Assembly (NCBI GenBank): GCA_028564705.1
Contig: JAPXFQ010002423.1
Location: 248,001-312,000, forward strand
DNA length: 64,000 nucleotides
Reading direction: 5' to 3'
Source of the DNA: Apricaphanius iberus
Lineage: Eukaryota; Chordata; Actinopteri; Cyprinodontiformes; Aphaniidae
Positions 37,301 through 52,885 of the stretch are shown one piece after another. The notes under the pieces are model-generated. The model searched no databases. It saw only the letters and a list, made by a program, of their open reading frames with translations, and was not told the origin of the DNA. How positions within the stretch are numbered: the first letter of the stretch is position 1; the number at the start of each line of letters is the position of its first letter. The position numbers and the translations under genes are program-made.

Positions 37301-40300
37301 TCTCACCTCCGTAGCTAGGTGCCAATGATGCAGCACAAAGGGATTTAGAGCAATTGGCTCAAAACCTGGGTGTTCCAATATGCTGGTGGTTACCCCTACT
37401 TGGTGACATTTGCGCATTAACTATGACAAAGGGAATAACCGAAATCAGTAAATGGAAAATAAAATTTGGGCTAAGTGTTAATTTTTTATGCAATAATTGT
37501 GATGGTGTGAACAGTTTTCTTTGCACATTCCTGAATGATTTTCTCGTCATGCTAGGATAGTTTATCTATAACTTTGGCATCTGTCTGCAACACACATTGT
37601 CTGTTGCGGATGTACAGTGGCTGCAGGTGCACCTGTCAAGGCAGAGTCACACAAAATTACTCGAGCTAATCTATATTTAATTTAAACCGAAATGTATGAC
37701 TGTTACCGACGTAATTTTGCCCGTGCTGGTAAATTTGGTATTCTCCAAAAATGAAAAGGTGTGTTTTACACTAGTTTAGCGTTGCTCTTGTCCCTTCACT
37801 GAGTGGTCAGAGGTGTGAATACTAATCTGTGAAAAGAATGACAGACAGCCTTCAGATATTTTTTTTTTTAAAAGGTCGGCGACCCATAGTATAAAAGAAA
37901 AACATAGACAGTATATGGACATAACTTGATTTTATTTTGATTAAAACCCTGCTATTTAAGTCCTTTTGTGAGTTGCTTCAAAGAGCAGCTGTCCTTCACT
38001 GTCCCTGTGATCTGTTTGGTAATCTGCTCTTCAGCTTTAAAAGCCAGAAGTTCCCCGACCTCATGAATGAAGACCTTTTGATGACCAATTGTTGTAATTC
38101 TCTTTATGTAGAGACTCACTCGCTCACTTCCTGGTGAACAGAGAGACACGGTGCTTCAAGCCTACATCAGTAACGACCTACTGGAGCGCTACAGTACAAA
38201 GAAGGTGCGCCAAACATTTCTGTGAAATGTACAATTTATATTGGTATAAGTGCTGATTCTAATAATTTGAGAAATTTCATTACACTCTCGCCTAATCACT
38301 TTTTGACCAAATTTTATCTGTCAGGGATAAATTATAGCCTGCAGACTGAACACACAGCACACTCAGCATTTAGACTTAGCAGTTACTTGTATTAGCAGAA
38401 TTGTCATTGTTGATATTTTTAATTAATTTTATGCTATCTCAAGTTCATTGTGATTTTTGATTGATATTCCCAAACCCTAGATGAAAATAAACATGTTTTA
38501 TATTTTAGTTTATAATAAGATTACTAAATAAAATGACAAACTAAAAACACAACTGCCATACTGCTGGAAAGGAGATTAAATAACAGTTCATACATACAAT
38601 CATTTACTGTCCATTTGAACCTATAGATACATGCAAATGTTTTAAGACTCCTGCATATTATTTAGAAAATGTTTACTTTAAAGAGAGAGAATCTAAACTT
38701 TAGTAATATCAGCAATGGTCGTTGCTTATAAGTTGGTTTTGTACTACATCAACTCAAACCTTAGTTTGCTATTAAACTGCTCTGTATTTTTCCTTTGTCC
38801 TAGGAAACTGTGCTTCATCTGATGAAGTCAGCAAACGAGGTTGTCCGTCAATACATGGCTCGTCTCATCAATGCATTTGCTTCCCTTGCAGAGGGTACGT
38901 TCCTAATTGCTTTTGGTTTTGCATGCTCATTTCTTGGTAAAACAAGTCCCGGCGTTGTTAAACTTCCTTGTGGAAACTAGATTGATCGAAGAGCTCAGGA
39001 CTGAAACCACAAATGATACTGTACAGCAGAATGCAATTAACAAGGAAAAAAAAGTTTATGAAGAGGCTGGAGTAAAATTTTCAGGCTTTATGGCAGGGAA
39101 GCATTTACTATAAATAAACCATGAACTACTCTTTGATTGCAGCTGAGACTTCAGGTTGTAGATTTATTTCTGGATCCAAGCAAAGCATTAGTATGACTTT
39201 AATCAGGTTTTGTAAAAAATACACTGACTGATTTTGTATTGTTTTATGAATATAAACACTTATGCTTAAACCGATCATTAAATTTAACATGTATTTTTCT
39301 TTCTGCTACTTCATATAATTTTGAGAAACTAGATGTAATTTAAGATTTTATGGATAAACATGAAATCGTGCACGATTACTTCTGACTTACTTTTTTCCCT
39401 GCTGTATTCTTGATTACAGGCCGGATTTACCTCTCCCAAATTCATATTCTTCTGAAACTTCTAACAGAAACATTAAGGAAGGAGGATAAGGACTCTCTGA
39501 CTCGGGAAAATGTTCTGGTTGCCCTTCAGAAGCTCAGTCTTAGGTAGAACTTTTTATTTTTTAGAATTTTACTCTAAAATAAAGGTTCTGGTCAGCCACA
39601 CCTTTTGAATCATTTTTTCCACACTAAACATGCAGAAGCAGACCCATATTATGGGTTTATTTTTCCTTCATGCAGGTTTATCTAGTTGCATGGAGAAAAA
39701 CTTCCTTTAATCACCTGAACATAATGCACAGCAAATAAAGGCTTTTAAATGCTTTCTGTGCTTTAAATACGAGTACAATTCGGTTTCAGATACTGCTGAT
39801 CAATGTGTTTATAAGTCATTAAATGGCTTAGCACAAAAGTATTCTGAAGATCTGTCGTCTCTGTGCCCACCCCCCAAAAAAATCGGGACTTCCTCTAGTC
39901 TACAAATAATTTCTGGAATTAGAAAAAAACATGGAGAAGCATCTTTCAGTTTCTATGCTCCTCTTGTCTGGAACAAACTTCCAGACCACTGCAAGGCTGC
40001 TGAAACACTGAGTTCCTTTAAATCAAAGCTAAAAACTCGTCCGTTTAGAGCTGCCTTTTAGTAACTGATTAATAATAGCTGGAATGGTATATGTTTTAAT
40101 ATGTCATATGTTTTGTTCCCCTAATGTTGTATTTTATGCTTCGATTCTCTCTGAATAAAAAAAAAAAACAATTCCCCTCTCACCTCCTGTGGGCGATTTT
40201 TCCCATCCATTCCTAGTTTTGGTCTTCTACCAGAGGCCTGGGAGCTTGAGGGTCTTGCGCAGTATCTTTCCTGTTCCAAGTACTGTTCTTTTCTGGACTG

Positions 40301-43300
40301 AGATGTCTGAGGTTCTTCCAAGGATCTGCTGAAGCCATTCCTCCAGTTTGGGGGTCACTGCCCCAAGTGCTCCGATTACCACGGTTACTACTGTCACCTT
40401 TACCTTCCAAGTCTTCTCTAGCTCCTCTCTGAGCCCTTGGTATTTCTCAAGTTTCTCATGTTCCTTCTTCTTGATTATTCCATCACTTGGTATTGCCACA
40501 TCCACCACAACGGCTTTCTTCTGCTCTTTATCAACAACCACATTGTCCGGTTGGTTCGCCATTACCATCCTGTCTGTCTTTATCTGGAAGTCCCACAGGA
40601 TCTTTGTTCGGTTATTCTCCACCACCTTTGGATGTGTTTCCCACTTTGACCTTCGGGTTTCCAGCCCATACTTTGCACAGATGTTTTTGTACACTATGCC
40701 AGCTGTACACTAACTTAGTTATGACATCCATGTATGCTTTCCCTGCTAGCATTTTACACCTTGCTGTTGTGTGCTGGATTGTCTCAGGTGCAACTTTGCG
40801 CAGCCTACACCTTGGGTCTTGTCTGGTGTGGTAGATCTGTGACTCTCGCTCTGGTGCTCAGAGCCTGCTACTGTGCCGCCAAGATGAAATGCCTCTGTGG
40901 TGTCCTGTAGGCCGGCTTTCTCTGGCCATTGGTAGGATTTCTTGAGATAAGCTATGATGTTCATCACTTATGTTCCGATGGTACATCCCATGTAGGGGCT
41001 TGTCCTCCCATTATGGTTTCTCCTCCAGCACCTCCTTATCTTGCCATTGTCTCAGGCATTCACTGAGTATGTCATCCATTGAAACTTTGGAGCTTGGATG
41101 CTTCATTCTGGGTACTGGCTCTCATGCTCATAAGTCCTCGGCCTTCTGCCTTACGGTGTAAATACATTCTCAGGGTGTTGGTGTTTGGGGTGGAACCTGC
41201 CCTGCATGGTGAGGAGCTTTTGTGTTTTAACATCTGTGGTCTGTATCTCATCCTCTGACCACCTTATTATTTAAGCAGGGTATCTTATCATTGGTAGGGC
41301 GTAGCTGTTTATTGCCCTGAATTTGTTATTGCCATTGAGCTGACTTCTTAGCAGTTACCTCACTCATTTAAGGTATTTGGCTGTCATTTGCCTGTGGTAT
41401 TCCCAGCTACTTGTAACTGTCCTCAATGTCTGCCATTATTCCCTCTGGGAGTGAGACCCCTTCAGTGTGGACTACTTTGCCTCACTTTGTGACCATCCTA
41501 ATGCATTTGTCAAGCTCGACTGCCCTCCACATGTCATTGCCGTAGATCCTGGTGGTGCGGATGAGGGAGTCTACGTCCTGTTCGCTCTAAGCATACAGTT
41601 CGATGTCATCCATGCAGAGGAGGTGTTTGAAGTAGAACCTGTATCCATAGTCCGTATAGTTGATGACTTGACTTAGGGAGTTAAGTGTGTTGAACCAGGG
41701 AAATAACTAAAACATGCAGGATACTGGGCCTTGAGACCAGGATTTGGAGAACCCCGTTTTACAGTAACAGAGATCCACACCACTCTTACTATTAAGAATA
41801 AAGAGGTTATTTAAACCCGGAATGATGAAAATGTTTTTTACATGAATGTGCTGTTAATTAGAGTGTAGGCTCTGCTGATAAGAATTAATATTGTGGCCGT
41901 GTCCTCTCATTAGACGAAGCCAGCAGACAGCCATGATTGGAGATGATCTTATTTGCTGGCTCGTGGATGAGCTGCAGGACTCGGACTGCCTCAGTGACTA
42001 CACCTTGGAGTATTCTGCAGCTCTGCTTATGAACTTGTGTCTGCGTACCAAAGGTAAGACTATGAGAAATATGTGTGGCTACAGATACTTGTGAATGCTA
42101 TTTTAACATGTGCTGTCCAACAGTTTAGATTTTGCAAAACCAAATTTGGGTGCAAACAGAACACTAAAGTAAATATCTAGAGCATCTAAATATAAGAGTG
42201 CAGCACCACTTTTGTATTGAGTAATCTTAACTAGCTGTTAGTAGTTTTACTATGGAAATCAAGCACTGCTTCTAATCTCACTAGTTCAGTTTAGATGTTT
42301 ATTTTAACAAGTCTAAAGATATATAAGGAGTTTACCCCAGCTTGCATATGTTCACTTGTCATGGTTTGGTGTTAATTAGTTCAAGGGTGTAAAACATGCT
42401 CTGATAAATTATTAGTCTCATTTTAATCTGCTAGAGTAACTGGAGTTGAAGAAAGTTACTTCAAATCTTACTGGTTGCTAGCTGTACAGGCTGGCTGCTC
42501 ACTATAAGTGAGAATTGGTATGTGGGAATGCATGAAGAGGGTTGTTTAAGCACCAGCCAGGTGCCATTCAGGAGCCACCCACTGATCCTGATTGATAGAG
42601 GAATTCATTCAGCTGAAAACTGACATTCTGAAATAAATAGGCCACTGGGGAAAACACCATTATGAAATATTAAGCTTACTTCAGGAAAAATACATATTAC
42701 AATAAAAACTATTAAAAACAAATAATCATAATTTCTTTTATTAGGAAAAAACTACAGTTAAATAATGTTTTATAATAGAAAATACAATGTTAAATTAAAA
42801 AAGGAAAATGTCCAGTTATTTCTTGACTAATGTACTGGCGCAGCTGCAGATATCTGTAAGAATTGTGTTTTCCCAGGTAATGGCTTTAGCTGCACCCTTA
42901 AAATATCAAATTTCAACAATATCAAATCACACTTGACACGTGTGGAAAGTTTGGTACGTTTTCGTATATTTTTAGTCCTCTAATAAGCCACCTGAATGCT
43001 GAAGAAAATTACAAACAGTACAGTTACAATAGGAAAAATGACTTGATATACTGTTATTAACCACTCTAAAGCCATCCAGCCATGCCAGCATCTGGCTTCC
43101 AATCTTAGTTCCTAAACTTTCTCCAGTCAGTCCGTTTTTTTCCCATACAGTTTTTTCTCACCAAATTTCAACTGTTTTCTACTTATTTGCTAAAATAGTG
43201 CTGTCTTAGGTCTCTTAACTACTTCTGCCATCCTGTATGTTCAATAGGGCAAAGTTTTATTTATTAAAACCTTTTTAATAAATTAAATCATAATTTCATT

Positions 43301-46300
43301 ATTTTTATCTAGTTGTTTATGTTTGACTAGGTAACGTACAAAGAGAAATGCATTAGTTTTTGCCACAAATAAAAGTTAAAAGGTAGTAAAAGGTTTTGTA
43401 GCCCTGCACCCAACATTTACTAAATGAAAAAACTTAGTTTTTTCACCTCTGAGAACTATAAAACATATACGTTTTTGTCAGTTGCAGGAAAAAAAGACCA
43501 AAGTTGTGATGCAAGATTCAGCAGAATCTGTGTTTGTTTTTAGGCAAAAGGAAGTGTGCAGAGAGAGCCAAGCATGTGCTCAAAGTTCTGACCGACCTCC
43601 TCGGACATGAGAACCATGAGGTGATTTACACATTCTTCATTATGTAAATGCAGACTGTCCATGCACAGTTCATGGGAAATGCACACAGAGCACTTTTATT
43701 TGTAGCACGTACAACGTATCATATCTTTCTTTATAGCTTTCACATAAATCAATAAATTAAACCTTGCAACAAGTAGATTTGAAGTAAAAGTGTCAGTAGA
43801 AAATTAGAAGTGTCAGTACAGCAGAACTCAGGTCTAAATAACCTAAGTCCTATGAAGTCATGATGTTAAAGGTTTTTTTTTTTCTTCGGATTCTCCTTTC
43901 ATTTTTTTGACACTGAATGCTCCAATTAAATTCTTAAATGTTGGTGTCACTGTGCCTTCCTCAGATTCGCCCGTATGTGAATGGAGCGCTGTACAGTATC
44001 CTGTGTATTCCCTCCGTACGACAGGAAGCCAAAGAGATGGTGAGATAGCAGAAATGCCATCATCTGTTTGAACAGACACGTTTTCTGTTTTACGCTACCA
44101 TTTTCCACCCTAAAGTCTGTACATAGACTGGCATGTTTGATGTAATGTGTGGTTAACATTTGGACTTTAAAAATGATGTAAATTAAAATAGAATAAAAAT
44201 ATTTTTACATGTAAATTATTGAGCATAATAACAACCCCTGCTTCGTTTTGAAAAAGCACAATTATAATACAGCTATGAAATGCCTCTTATGTAACAACAT
44301 AGCCAAAAAGCGGTTCATACTCACTCTCTCTGTGTTTGCATATTATTTGCTTTAAAAGCTAGCATGACCTGTGTTTTCCCCTTTGACTCTGCTATGTTTA
44401 GAGCATAGAGGAGATTCTTCGCTGTTACAATAAAGAAGAAAACCCGGACCTCAACAGACAGATTGAGTTCATTATAAAACAGCTTAACTCAGGTTCGTTA
44501 TATCAAATTCATTTTTGCATCACATTTATTATCAGTGTTGATGGGGTTTAATCTTGTGTGATGTATATCTCAAATATTAAGACATTAAAAGATGTTTAAT
44601 AAAATGATTACTTAAAAACTATTTTGTTTCCTTCTGTTATTCCGCAGTATTGTAGCATTAAAGTTTTTTTCAATCACTGTGCTATTTTTAACCCAGTTGA
44701 TGAAGAGGGACCAGAGTCTGATGACGAGGAAGAAGATGATGATAGTGATGTAAGGCCTTTAGATACATTCATTTTTTTTTAATATAATTTTCTTTACTTA
44801 TCCAAGTAAAATGTTTGTTGTTTTGCTAACAAGACCTGGTCAAGAAGGCTGAATATAAAACACATGCTATCACAATATATTCCTCTCTTTTGATTTAATA
44901 TAAATATGAGACCTTTTGAAAGAAAGAAGGCATATCTTCTGGCAAATATATATGTTTATGTATCGTATCATGTAATTACGTGTTATTGAGCGGTGAAATA
45001 ATATGTTTTGGTAAAGTACCGCGTCAAGATGGCAGTAAACGGATATTCTTATTTGTAGCTACACTATGAATATTGTAAGGTGTTACTATGAGTCCTACAG
45101 TGTCTTTAATGCCGTACAAACTGAATATAATCTTCAGAACGACATCAGATGTAAAGTCAGCTCAGAACAATCTTGTACAGCCGTGTTAAATTCGATTAGA
45201 CAGTTGAACATTGCATAATTGAGTTATATTAATCGCATCACACAACTATGGTTTGTGTGATATCTACTGACAAATTGTTACAGGAGGATTTAATGGAAAT
45301 GGAGCTTGATAAAGAGGAAGTTCTTCAACCACAGCAAAGGGAGCTGTCTGGGGAGACACTGCTCACCACTGAGTATCTTGGGGTAGGAAAATGTTGCACC
45401 ATTCTCCCTATGCTTAATGCACTGTGCTTATTGATAAAGTCGATTCATTTTAATACTTCCCAATTCAGAGAAATACCAGATAAATAAACAGTGTATACTG
45501 TATGTGAGCTACTGGGATATCAGAGACCCTCTATGCTTCCAAGCTCTTCAGTAAAAGAGATAAATTACATATATAAACATGTGTGTTTCTTTAATCATAA
45601 AGGGGACTCCAAATGTACTAAATCTATCTGTAGTTTCTATTTTTAAAAGTAATGTAACTAATTACTAAACTATGCTGTACATTATTTAACAGTGAATAAC
45701 TGGTGAATAAGATTATGAGTAAACGGCTTTTAAATGGACCTTAACATATCTAATGCTATTTGCTCAATGTGTTGGTAGCTTAATTGGTCAATTGTTGTAA
45801 AATAAAATATAGCACCACATGGCTACCAGTATTGTTTAATCTGCTCTGTGTTAGAATTATGTGTAATTTGACACAACCTTTATTTAGGTTCTTTTTTTTC
45901 TCCATATATTCCCTTTGGTTTTTGGTTTCTTAAAAGTACAATTATTTTTGGGCATAAGGTTCCTAAACAGAAACTTTTTCTTTGAAACCAGAACAACTGC
46001 AAAGATACTAAATATGTATTTACTCTTCAGAAAAAGGCAAACTGGAGCTAAAGTAGCTTATTTTGTAGCACATTGCATCAGCTTCATGTATTTACCACCT
46101 GTTAATTTTACATGTTTCCTAGAAATTAGAAACTCATTTCATTTTGTTTCAAACTGTAACAGCTGCAAATGTATCAGACGCCTGGAGAACATCATGTTCT
46201 AACCTCGTTCGTCCTGTTCAGTGTACAGCACTGCACAGCAAGTCTTTAACTCAATTTTAATCAGTTTAAATAATGCACATTCTTAACACCTCGTATCAAG

Positions 46301-49300
46301 CCACTGTACAAAAAAAAGTAATTACAATCCTATCTTACATACCTTTCAGCTTAACTAGTTACTGAACAGTGAAGTCAAGTTTGGTTTATTATTGAAATTG
46401 GTTAAAGTTTTCTATTTATTACATGGCACTTATTTACCCATGTTTTTTTTGTAGATCATGACAAACATGAGAGTGAAGAGGAAGCCAACACCTCTGCCAC
46501 ATTCAACCGTTCATGAGCCTTTAAAGCGCCCAGTCACTCCGAGTTCTCATCGAAATGCAAGCACAGGGTAAAAGTTCAGTCCACTCTCAAATAGATTTCT
46601 TACAGGTTCAGGTCTTTTTATTTTTTTTTTAATGAAAAGTTTCAATGATGCAGCACTAGTAATTTTTTTACATGTGGTTTCAAATGTTCTTTTGGGTGTC
46701 TAATTTGGGAAAGTTATGTGTCCTCTGGGGTCTCTTTTTCTAAAGCTGCTCAGTTTACAACTGCACAATCATCTTGTTATATAATCTGTGTGCTGTTTTT
46801 TGTCGATGTTTGTGTTGCATCTTTTGTTATACTGCATGGGTAATTCTGCTTCTGCCGGCTGTGAAACTAGAGCAGTGGGTCAAAGCAGTTATATTTTGTA
46901 AAGCTTGAATTGCATTGTAATGAAAAGGCATTGGTAGGCTAGCATGAAAATCAAGATGCACGGACAGTAAACATCAACATTTACAGTGTAAAATATGCAT
47001 TGTTTTCATGTGGCTGTGTTTTCCATAGTGACAATCGACCCAGCAGTCAGTGTAGTGAGAGAAGCAGGAACAGGGAATACCCTCTGAACAGACAGAAGAG
47101 TGAGGAAGGAAGTCTGATCCCTTCCCGATACAACTCTAGACCTCCTACGCGCTCTGGCAGCCCACCCAGCACTGCAGACTCTCTGCGTCACAGCATCGGT
47201 GTGTAATTTCCTTCATTTTATTTGTGATTGACTAATTATTGCACAACTATAAAAGCATTCCAACTCCAGGGAATTATTAAAAAAAACAGCATTCCAATTA
47301 GCGGTTTTTGAAAAATGTTATACCAAAACTTTGTCTCAAAAAGTAAGATGTTTGATTACATTTCAGTAATAACTTAATTATGCTCTTACTTTGTTCTGTG
47401 CCGCAAATCAAGACTCAGAATGTGGACGGTTCTACCAGAATTCAGAGTTAGACAGAACATATGACGATCAAGCAAGGAAAGGACGGTCCCAGGCGGAACA
47501 CAACGGGCACTCTGTCAGGTAAATGATACCCAAATTTAACCTTGTTCAGATGTATGAGTCTTGCTTTGTTCCACTAATGTTGCATCACCTTTGCTTTGCG
47601 TGTATATTGCTTGTCTTACACAAGTTGTTTGATGAGCCCAAGTCAAGTAAAAAACAGAAGTATTCTTTTCAATCTTTCTCTCCCAAACATCGGACTGTTT
47701 ACCTTTCGGCAAAGCTAGTTATTCTGGTGCATCTGTTTTATTCATAACCTTTTTTTGTTTCCAATCTATATTAAACACGTATGAATTCTTACTTATAAAG
47801 TAGAAATACTTTCCTTATAAAGTGCCTTGAGATGGCATCGGCGTTATATAAACATGCATAATTGAATTCTGAAAAATCTGGAAACGGAACAAAATAAGTT
47901 GTTTTGCTATCATTTAATTTAAAACAAAAAGCCAGAAACAAACTTATATAAACTGATACTGATTCCCTAGCAATCTTGGGTGTTAATGAACAGTTTATAT
48001 GAACTTTACTTGGACTATTTAGTTGAAGTTTTACTTGAAGTTGCAAACAACTATGGCACCTTGGAGATTTCTTGGTAAACTTGCAAAAAATGTGTAAAAG
48101 TCTTATATATGTAAATTGATACTCTATTGCAGGAGAATATTCTCACACCTAGGAAATTGTAAAAACCTTTCAGTTACATGTATGTTATAGGATTTGTTAT
48201 ACAAGTGGCATTAATTGATAAATATTAGTTCTTACACCTCCCCATGTTATTTTTATTGTATCTTGTTGATCAGGGGGCTCACGGGTGATTGACCAAGAAG
48301 CAGAAGCGGAGGGTGACTGTAGGTGGAGTAGTTGTCTTTCAATCGTAGGGTCGTTGGTTCAGTTCCAGCTTCGTCCTATGGATTTGCCCTTTGGCCAAGG
48401 CACTTAACCTCACATTTTGCATCGTTGTGTGAATATGTGCGTGTTTGAGAGTGCGACTGGGTGCATGTGGCTCCAATGTACATTTTTTGAGTGGTCCGTC
48501 TGACTAGGCAAGGGCTATATAAGTTCATTCTATTTACTATTTAGAAGACTGGTGTTGCTGGTACGATAACAGTGCTAGTAACCGAAACACAAATAACCTC
48601 TCTAAGTACACAATTGGATCACCATCTTAACCAGGCTGCCACTAGTTTTTTTGGCCATTTGGGACAATTCCATATCAAGAGCGTTAAAATACAATGATGA
48701 ACTGCCACATATGTGCCACTACTTCTGAATTTACACAACAGCTATTCAAATCTCATACCTAAAATTAAAGTTCTCCAGCTATGCTATCCAAATGCTCTAT
48801 CTGCACTGATGAACATTCCCTCACTTTAGCCAGCTTGGAGTCGCTCCACCTGCCATCTGCCAAACCAAGTTTCAGATTATTTCAGCTAATAATTATTTGA
48901 CCCCTTGGGTCTTCTTCTTGTGACTCAAATTCTTCAAATTCTTATTCTTAATCAAGAAAGAACTTGACTCAGAGAATGTACCTTTTATCTCCAGATTGTC
49001 AGTAAATTTTGAATTACAAAAATATTTTTAAAAGCCTGTAATGACACGGCAAAGGTACCATACCTTGTCTTGATGAAGTATAAAGCCTAGTTTTTACTCC
49101 TCCATCAGCAGGTTTTCAAAAACCACTTTCCACATGTTTAGACAGTACCAGGAAACAGTGCATTGAGAGCTTCAACATTAGATTCATTCATTATTATCAC
49201 GCTAAATGTTCAGGAATGAATGACTGGATTTTTTAATGTTTTTCACAGTAATATTTTGCTATTGAAATCAAAGATGGATTTACAATAAACACTTTTTACG

Positions 49301-52300
49301 GATGTTTACCAGAGTTGCAAAAAAAGTTGAACGCTGTTGTATAGATGGATTCTGTCCATGTTCCTCCTGTTAGAGATCGATACAAAGTAGCAGACGTCCG
49401 CAGGGCTTCCTGTTTGTCCTGACGTATGCTTCTGGAGGTGTGTGTCTGTAGAGAGGGTTGGCAACAGTGCTGGACACCGATGGGTGAGTCAGCACTGCCA
49501 ATGTGGTGTGTGAGGCTATGATATGCGTTTAAACAAGCTGCAACCACAAAGGAACCCATTCAGTCCTACATCCCATGCTTCTTCTCTCCTCTAAATCCTA
49601 GAGGAACTTGACTCCCAAATACCGCCAAGAGTAATGAGTCCCAGGAAGCCCTTCTACCCCCCATCCCCCAGGAACGTAAAACACCTCCACAATACAGCCT
49701 GGCTAAGGCTAAACAGAGCAGCCTAATTTTATTAGTCTGGATGACAAGGTTTTTATGCTGAGATGAAACAGGCATTCATGTTGGTGAGAATAGAACCTTG
49801 GCAACGCAGCAATTTGGCAACAGCCAGATAAGCAGGTACTTTTTTACACTACCATTTTCATGCCAATAAACACATTTAGCTCTTTCATGTTAAAATAGTC
49901 CTTTAGATGTATTGACTTGCATTTGGTGACACCTTGTGTAAAGACCGTTTCCTTTTCTTCCTCTAGCTATTGACTTCATTGGCCACATTTAAGGTTGGAC
50001 GGTTAGGCAGTCAATGCTACATCTATGCCTATTTCATGTTGCTACTCAGCAGATGGGAAGTAATGCACTTCCACCTACGTTCAGAGGATACTATCGGGTC
50101 ACAATAGGCAGTTATAGCAGATCATATCAGGGATGTTGGCGACCGTGTGATTATTGAGCGGAGAAACCAGCATGAAATCCATCTATTTGAATATGGTATA
50201 GAATTTCTGCACAGGATGTAGGCAGTTTGTCTGCTGCCTGATTAGGTCCATGGGAGAGTGCTGTGTAACTGGATGCCTAGGAGATGTTTATTCATTCTGA
50301 TGACATTTCTGAGGCCTATCTATCAGGTGCCATTTTGTCTTTTCAGGGGCTTTGTAAAGTCCGTTTGTGATATTTGAGAAATATTAATACCACCTGGATG
50401 AAAAGTGTATCTGAGTCACCTGTAGGAGCGGTGTTTTGTTTTTTTTATCTAGAAACCTAACTGGAATTTGCTTAGAATTATCATTGTTCTTCACCTTTTT
50501 GTTATTCTAGGTCCGAATGAACTGATTGTAAACAAAGTTATTGGATAACAAAGCCAGTAGCCAGGGGTTGAAGAGGACAGGACGGCTTTTACCTGCCGAT
50601 CAGGCTCCATGTTACCTCGCCCCATCATCACTTCCTACTTAATGTTTGTTTTTAGAGCTTATCAGAATGGACTGTTTACAACTCCAATATGCTTGCAGTG
50701 TCTACATCTACCTAAAAAAATTTTTGTGGCACATCTCCGAACTAAAACGAGAATCAAAGCTGAAAGAGGATGAGAGAGGCATCATTGGGAGATGTGACAG
50801 ATATATGTTCCTAGAAAACTTAACAGCACATTGATGGGTTGTGTCCTCATCGAAAAAAACAAAGAACAAACAACCAAGGAAACAAAACAAAAAAAAAGTC
50901 TTAATTTTTTTTTTTTTTTTTTTTTTTAGTTTCATTTTCCATATAGGGTAAAGTACTGTTTTCCCCATCCAGCTCAAAACACTATTTGAGCTGAATGAAA
51001 ACTAAGCATGTTTTCTAACATGCTTATCTTTGTACAAACTCCTCTAAAATTGAGATATACAGTATATTTTATTTATTCCTGTTCATATATTTTAGTTTTA
51101 TGGTAAAATAATCGCTGGGAGAAAATGTTTCAAATCAATCTACGTGATAATCTGTGATTAATCATAGCAGCAGATGTGTTTAAATGAAGGGGTAACTAAA
51201 TCATGTTTTTCATTGGAAAAATATCTAAAACCTCCTGTAACATCATGAGTGTCACTACACTAAATATAGATTCTCAGGTCATCGCTAGAGTATCACTAAA
51301 AATGAAGGCTATTGAATGAAATTGATGCTGGTAAATATTAAAGGCAAGAACTCTCTCTAGTTTGAGCTTTAATCCAGTCCTCATTACTTTTATTTGTGTG
51401 TGCCCAAGTCCTACCCCCATATAAATGTTGAGATTTGACTGTAGCTATATATCATGATAAATGAAAACCTTATCAATATGGACAATGAATCTTCGAGCCA
51501 AAGGAACATGAAGGTAGTTCTGGAAATTTTTTGAAGTTGTGTACCCTGGAAGAAAGTATTTCAAGTTATTCTTTGTTTATTTTTTTATACTTCTATCTAT
51601 AGCTTGTCTATAACTGTCTACAATCCATTTCACAAATACATCCACCTTGAAAATATAGAAGATATTTAAAATTATATTATTTGTTTATTGTTCGGGTTCA
51701 CATAAATGCCACTTAAATTGAATGAATGTTTTGCAGTACTGTGAAAAGTATTTGCCCCTTACGGATTTGAAAAAAATTGACTTTTTTTATACTTAAATGT
51801 TTGAATCATCAGAGTTATATCAAGCAAAGATAAAAATAATAAAAACAAAATACAGCTTTCACATGATTTTTTAGTTTTTATAGAAAAAGCTTGCTTAAAC
51901 TTCACGTTTAGAAAGATTTGATAAAACTTAATAAAGCACATGAAGAAAAATGTATTCTTCCACTCAATGTCCAAATGTCCACTGACTAATAACAAAATAT
52001 TGTATTTGTGTCGTTACTAGATTCTGTAGGTCTGTTAATTATTAGGTGTGGTTTGGGCTAATGAAATTGAACTCCGCTGTCCAAATAAAAAAGTTATTTG
52101 GAGGTAATTTCTGCTTTGACAAAGGGAGATATTAATTTGTCATATTGGATTATGTTGGTTTTTATAGCTTTTCTCTCTCCTTCAGTTGGGTTATATTTGT
52201 CTTATATTGATTAACTGTAACTTTAAAGTGTAACTAAAAATCCCAAAAAAATCTAAAACAGGAAACTACACCACTTTCATGTGTTGGCTGTGAGTCGGTC

Positions 52301-52807
52301 TGATAACGTGCTGACAAACTGTTTGTATGAGGAGGTGTGGCCATAGCCAAGATATTTAGGACAAATTGTGCTGATAAAAAATCTGTCTGTATTCTATTAC
52401 CTTACATTCTGTTCATCGAACAAAGGAAGAATGAATTGGTGACCAAAGCAACTCCAAGCAGTTTTGTAGACCAGAGGAGTCGGGAATACGCTGAAAGATT
52501 TTAAATCATTGTGAAATATAGTAACCTAAAATAACTCTATAAGTACATTGAGCTTATTTTGAGTGAGGCCAAACTAACTTCAGGGGAAGTTATTTAAATA
52601 ATCCCACTGTGTTATTTGACTTTTTGGGAAAATAAAACAAACATAAGCAAGGAGGTAATGTGTCCAAACTGGCCTTAATGTATAATTCTCATTAATACAA
52701 TTTTAAAATGGACAAAAATGGTTACATTCAAATTCAAAATGGGACCTATTTGTCTTATATTTAGTACTTGTGGATCAGCTTGCATAATCACTGACTGCAG
52801 TGGTTTG

Positions 52808-52885
<78 letters not shown>

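Noticed and set aside
40348..40834. Plus-strand Ser/Pro/Phe-rich frames
   Set aside because: Shadows of the minus-strand LINE endonuclease reading frame.
49296..49559. 87-codon minus-strand frame inside an armc9 intron
   Set aside because: No domain, signal or splice context; length is compatible with chance in a GC-richer block.
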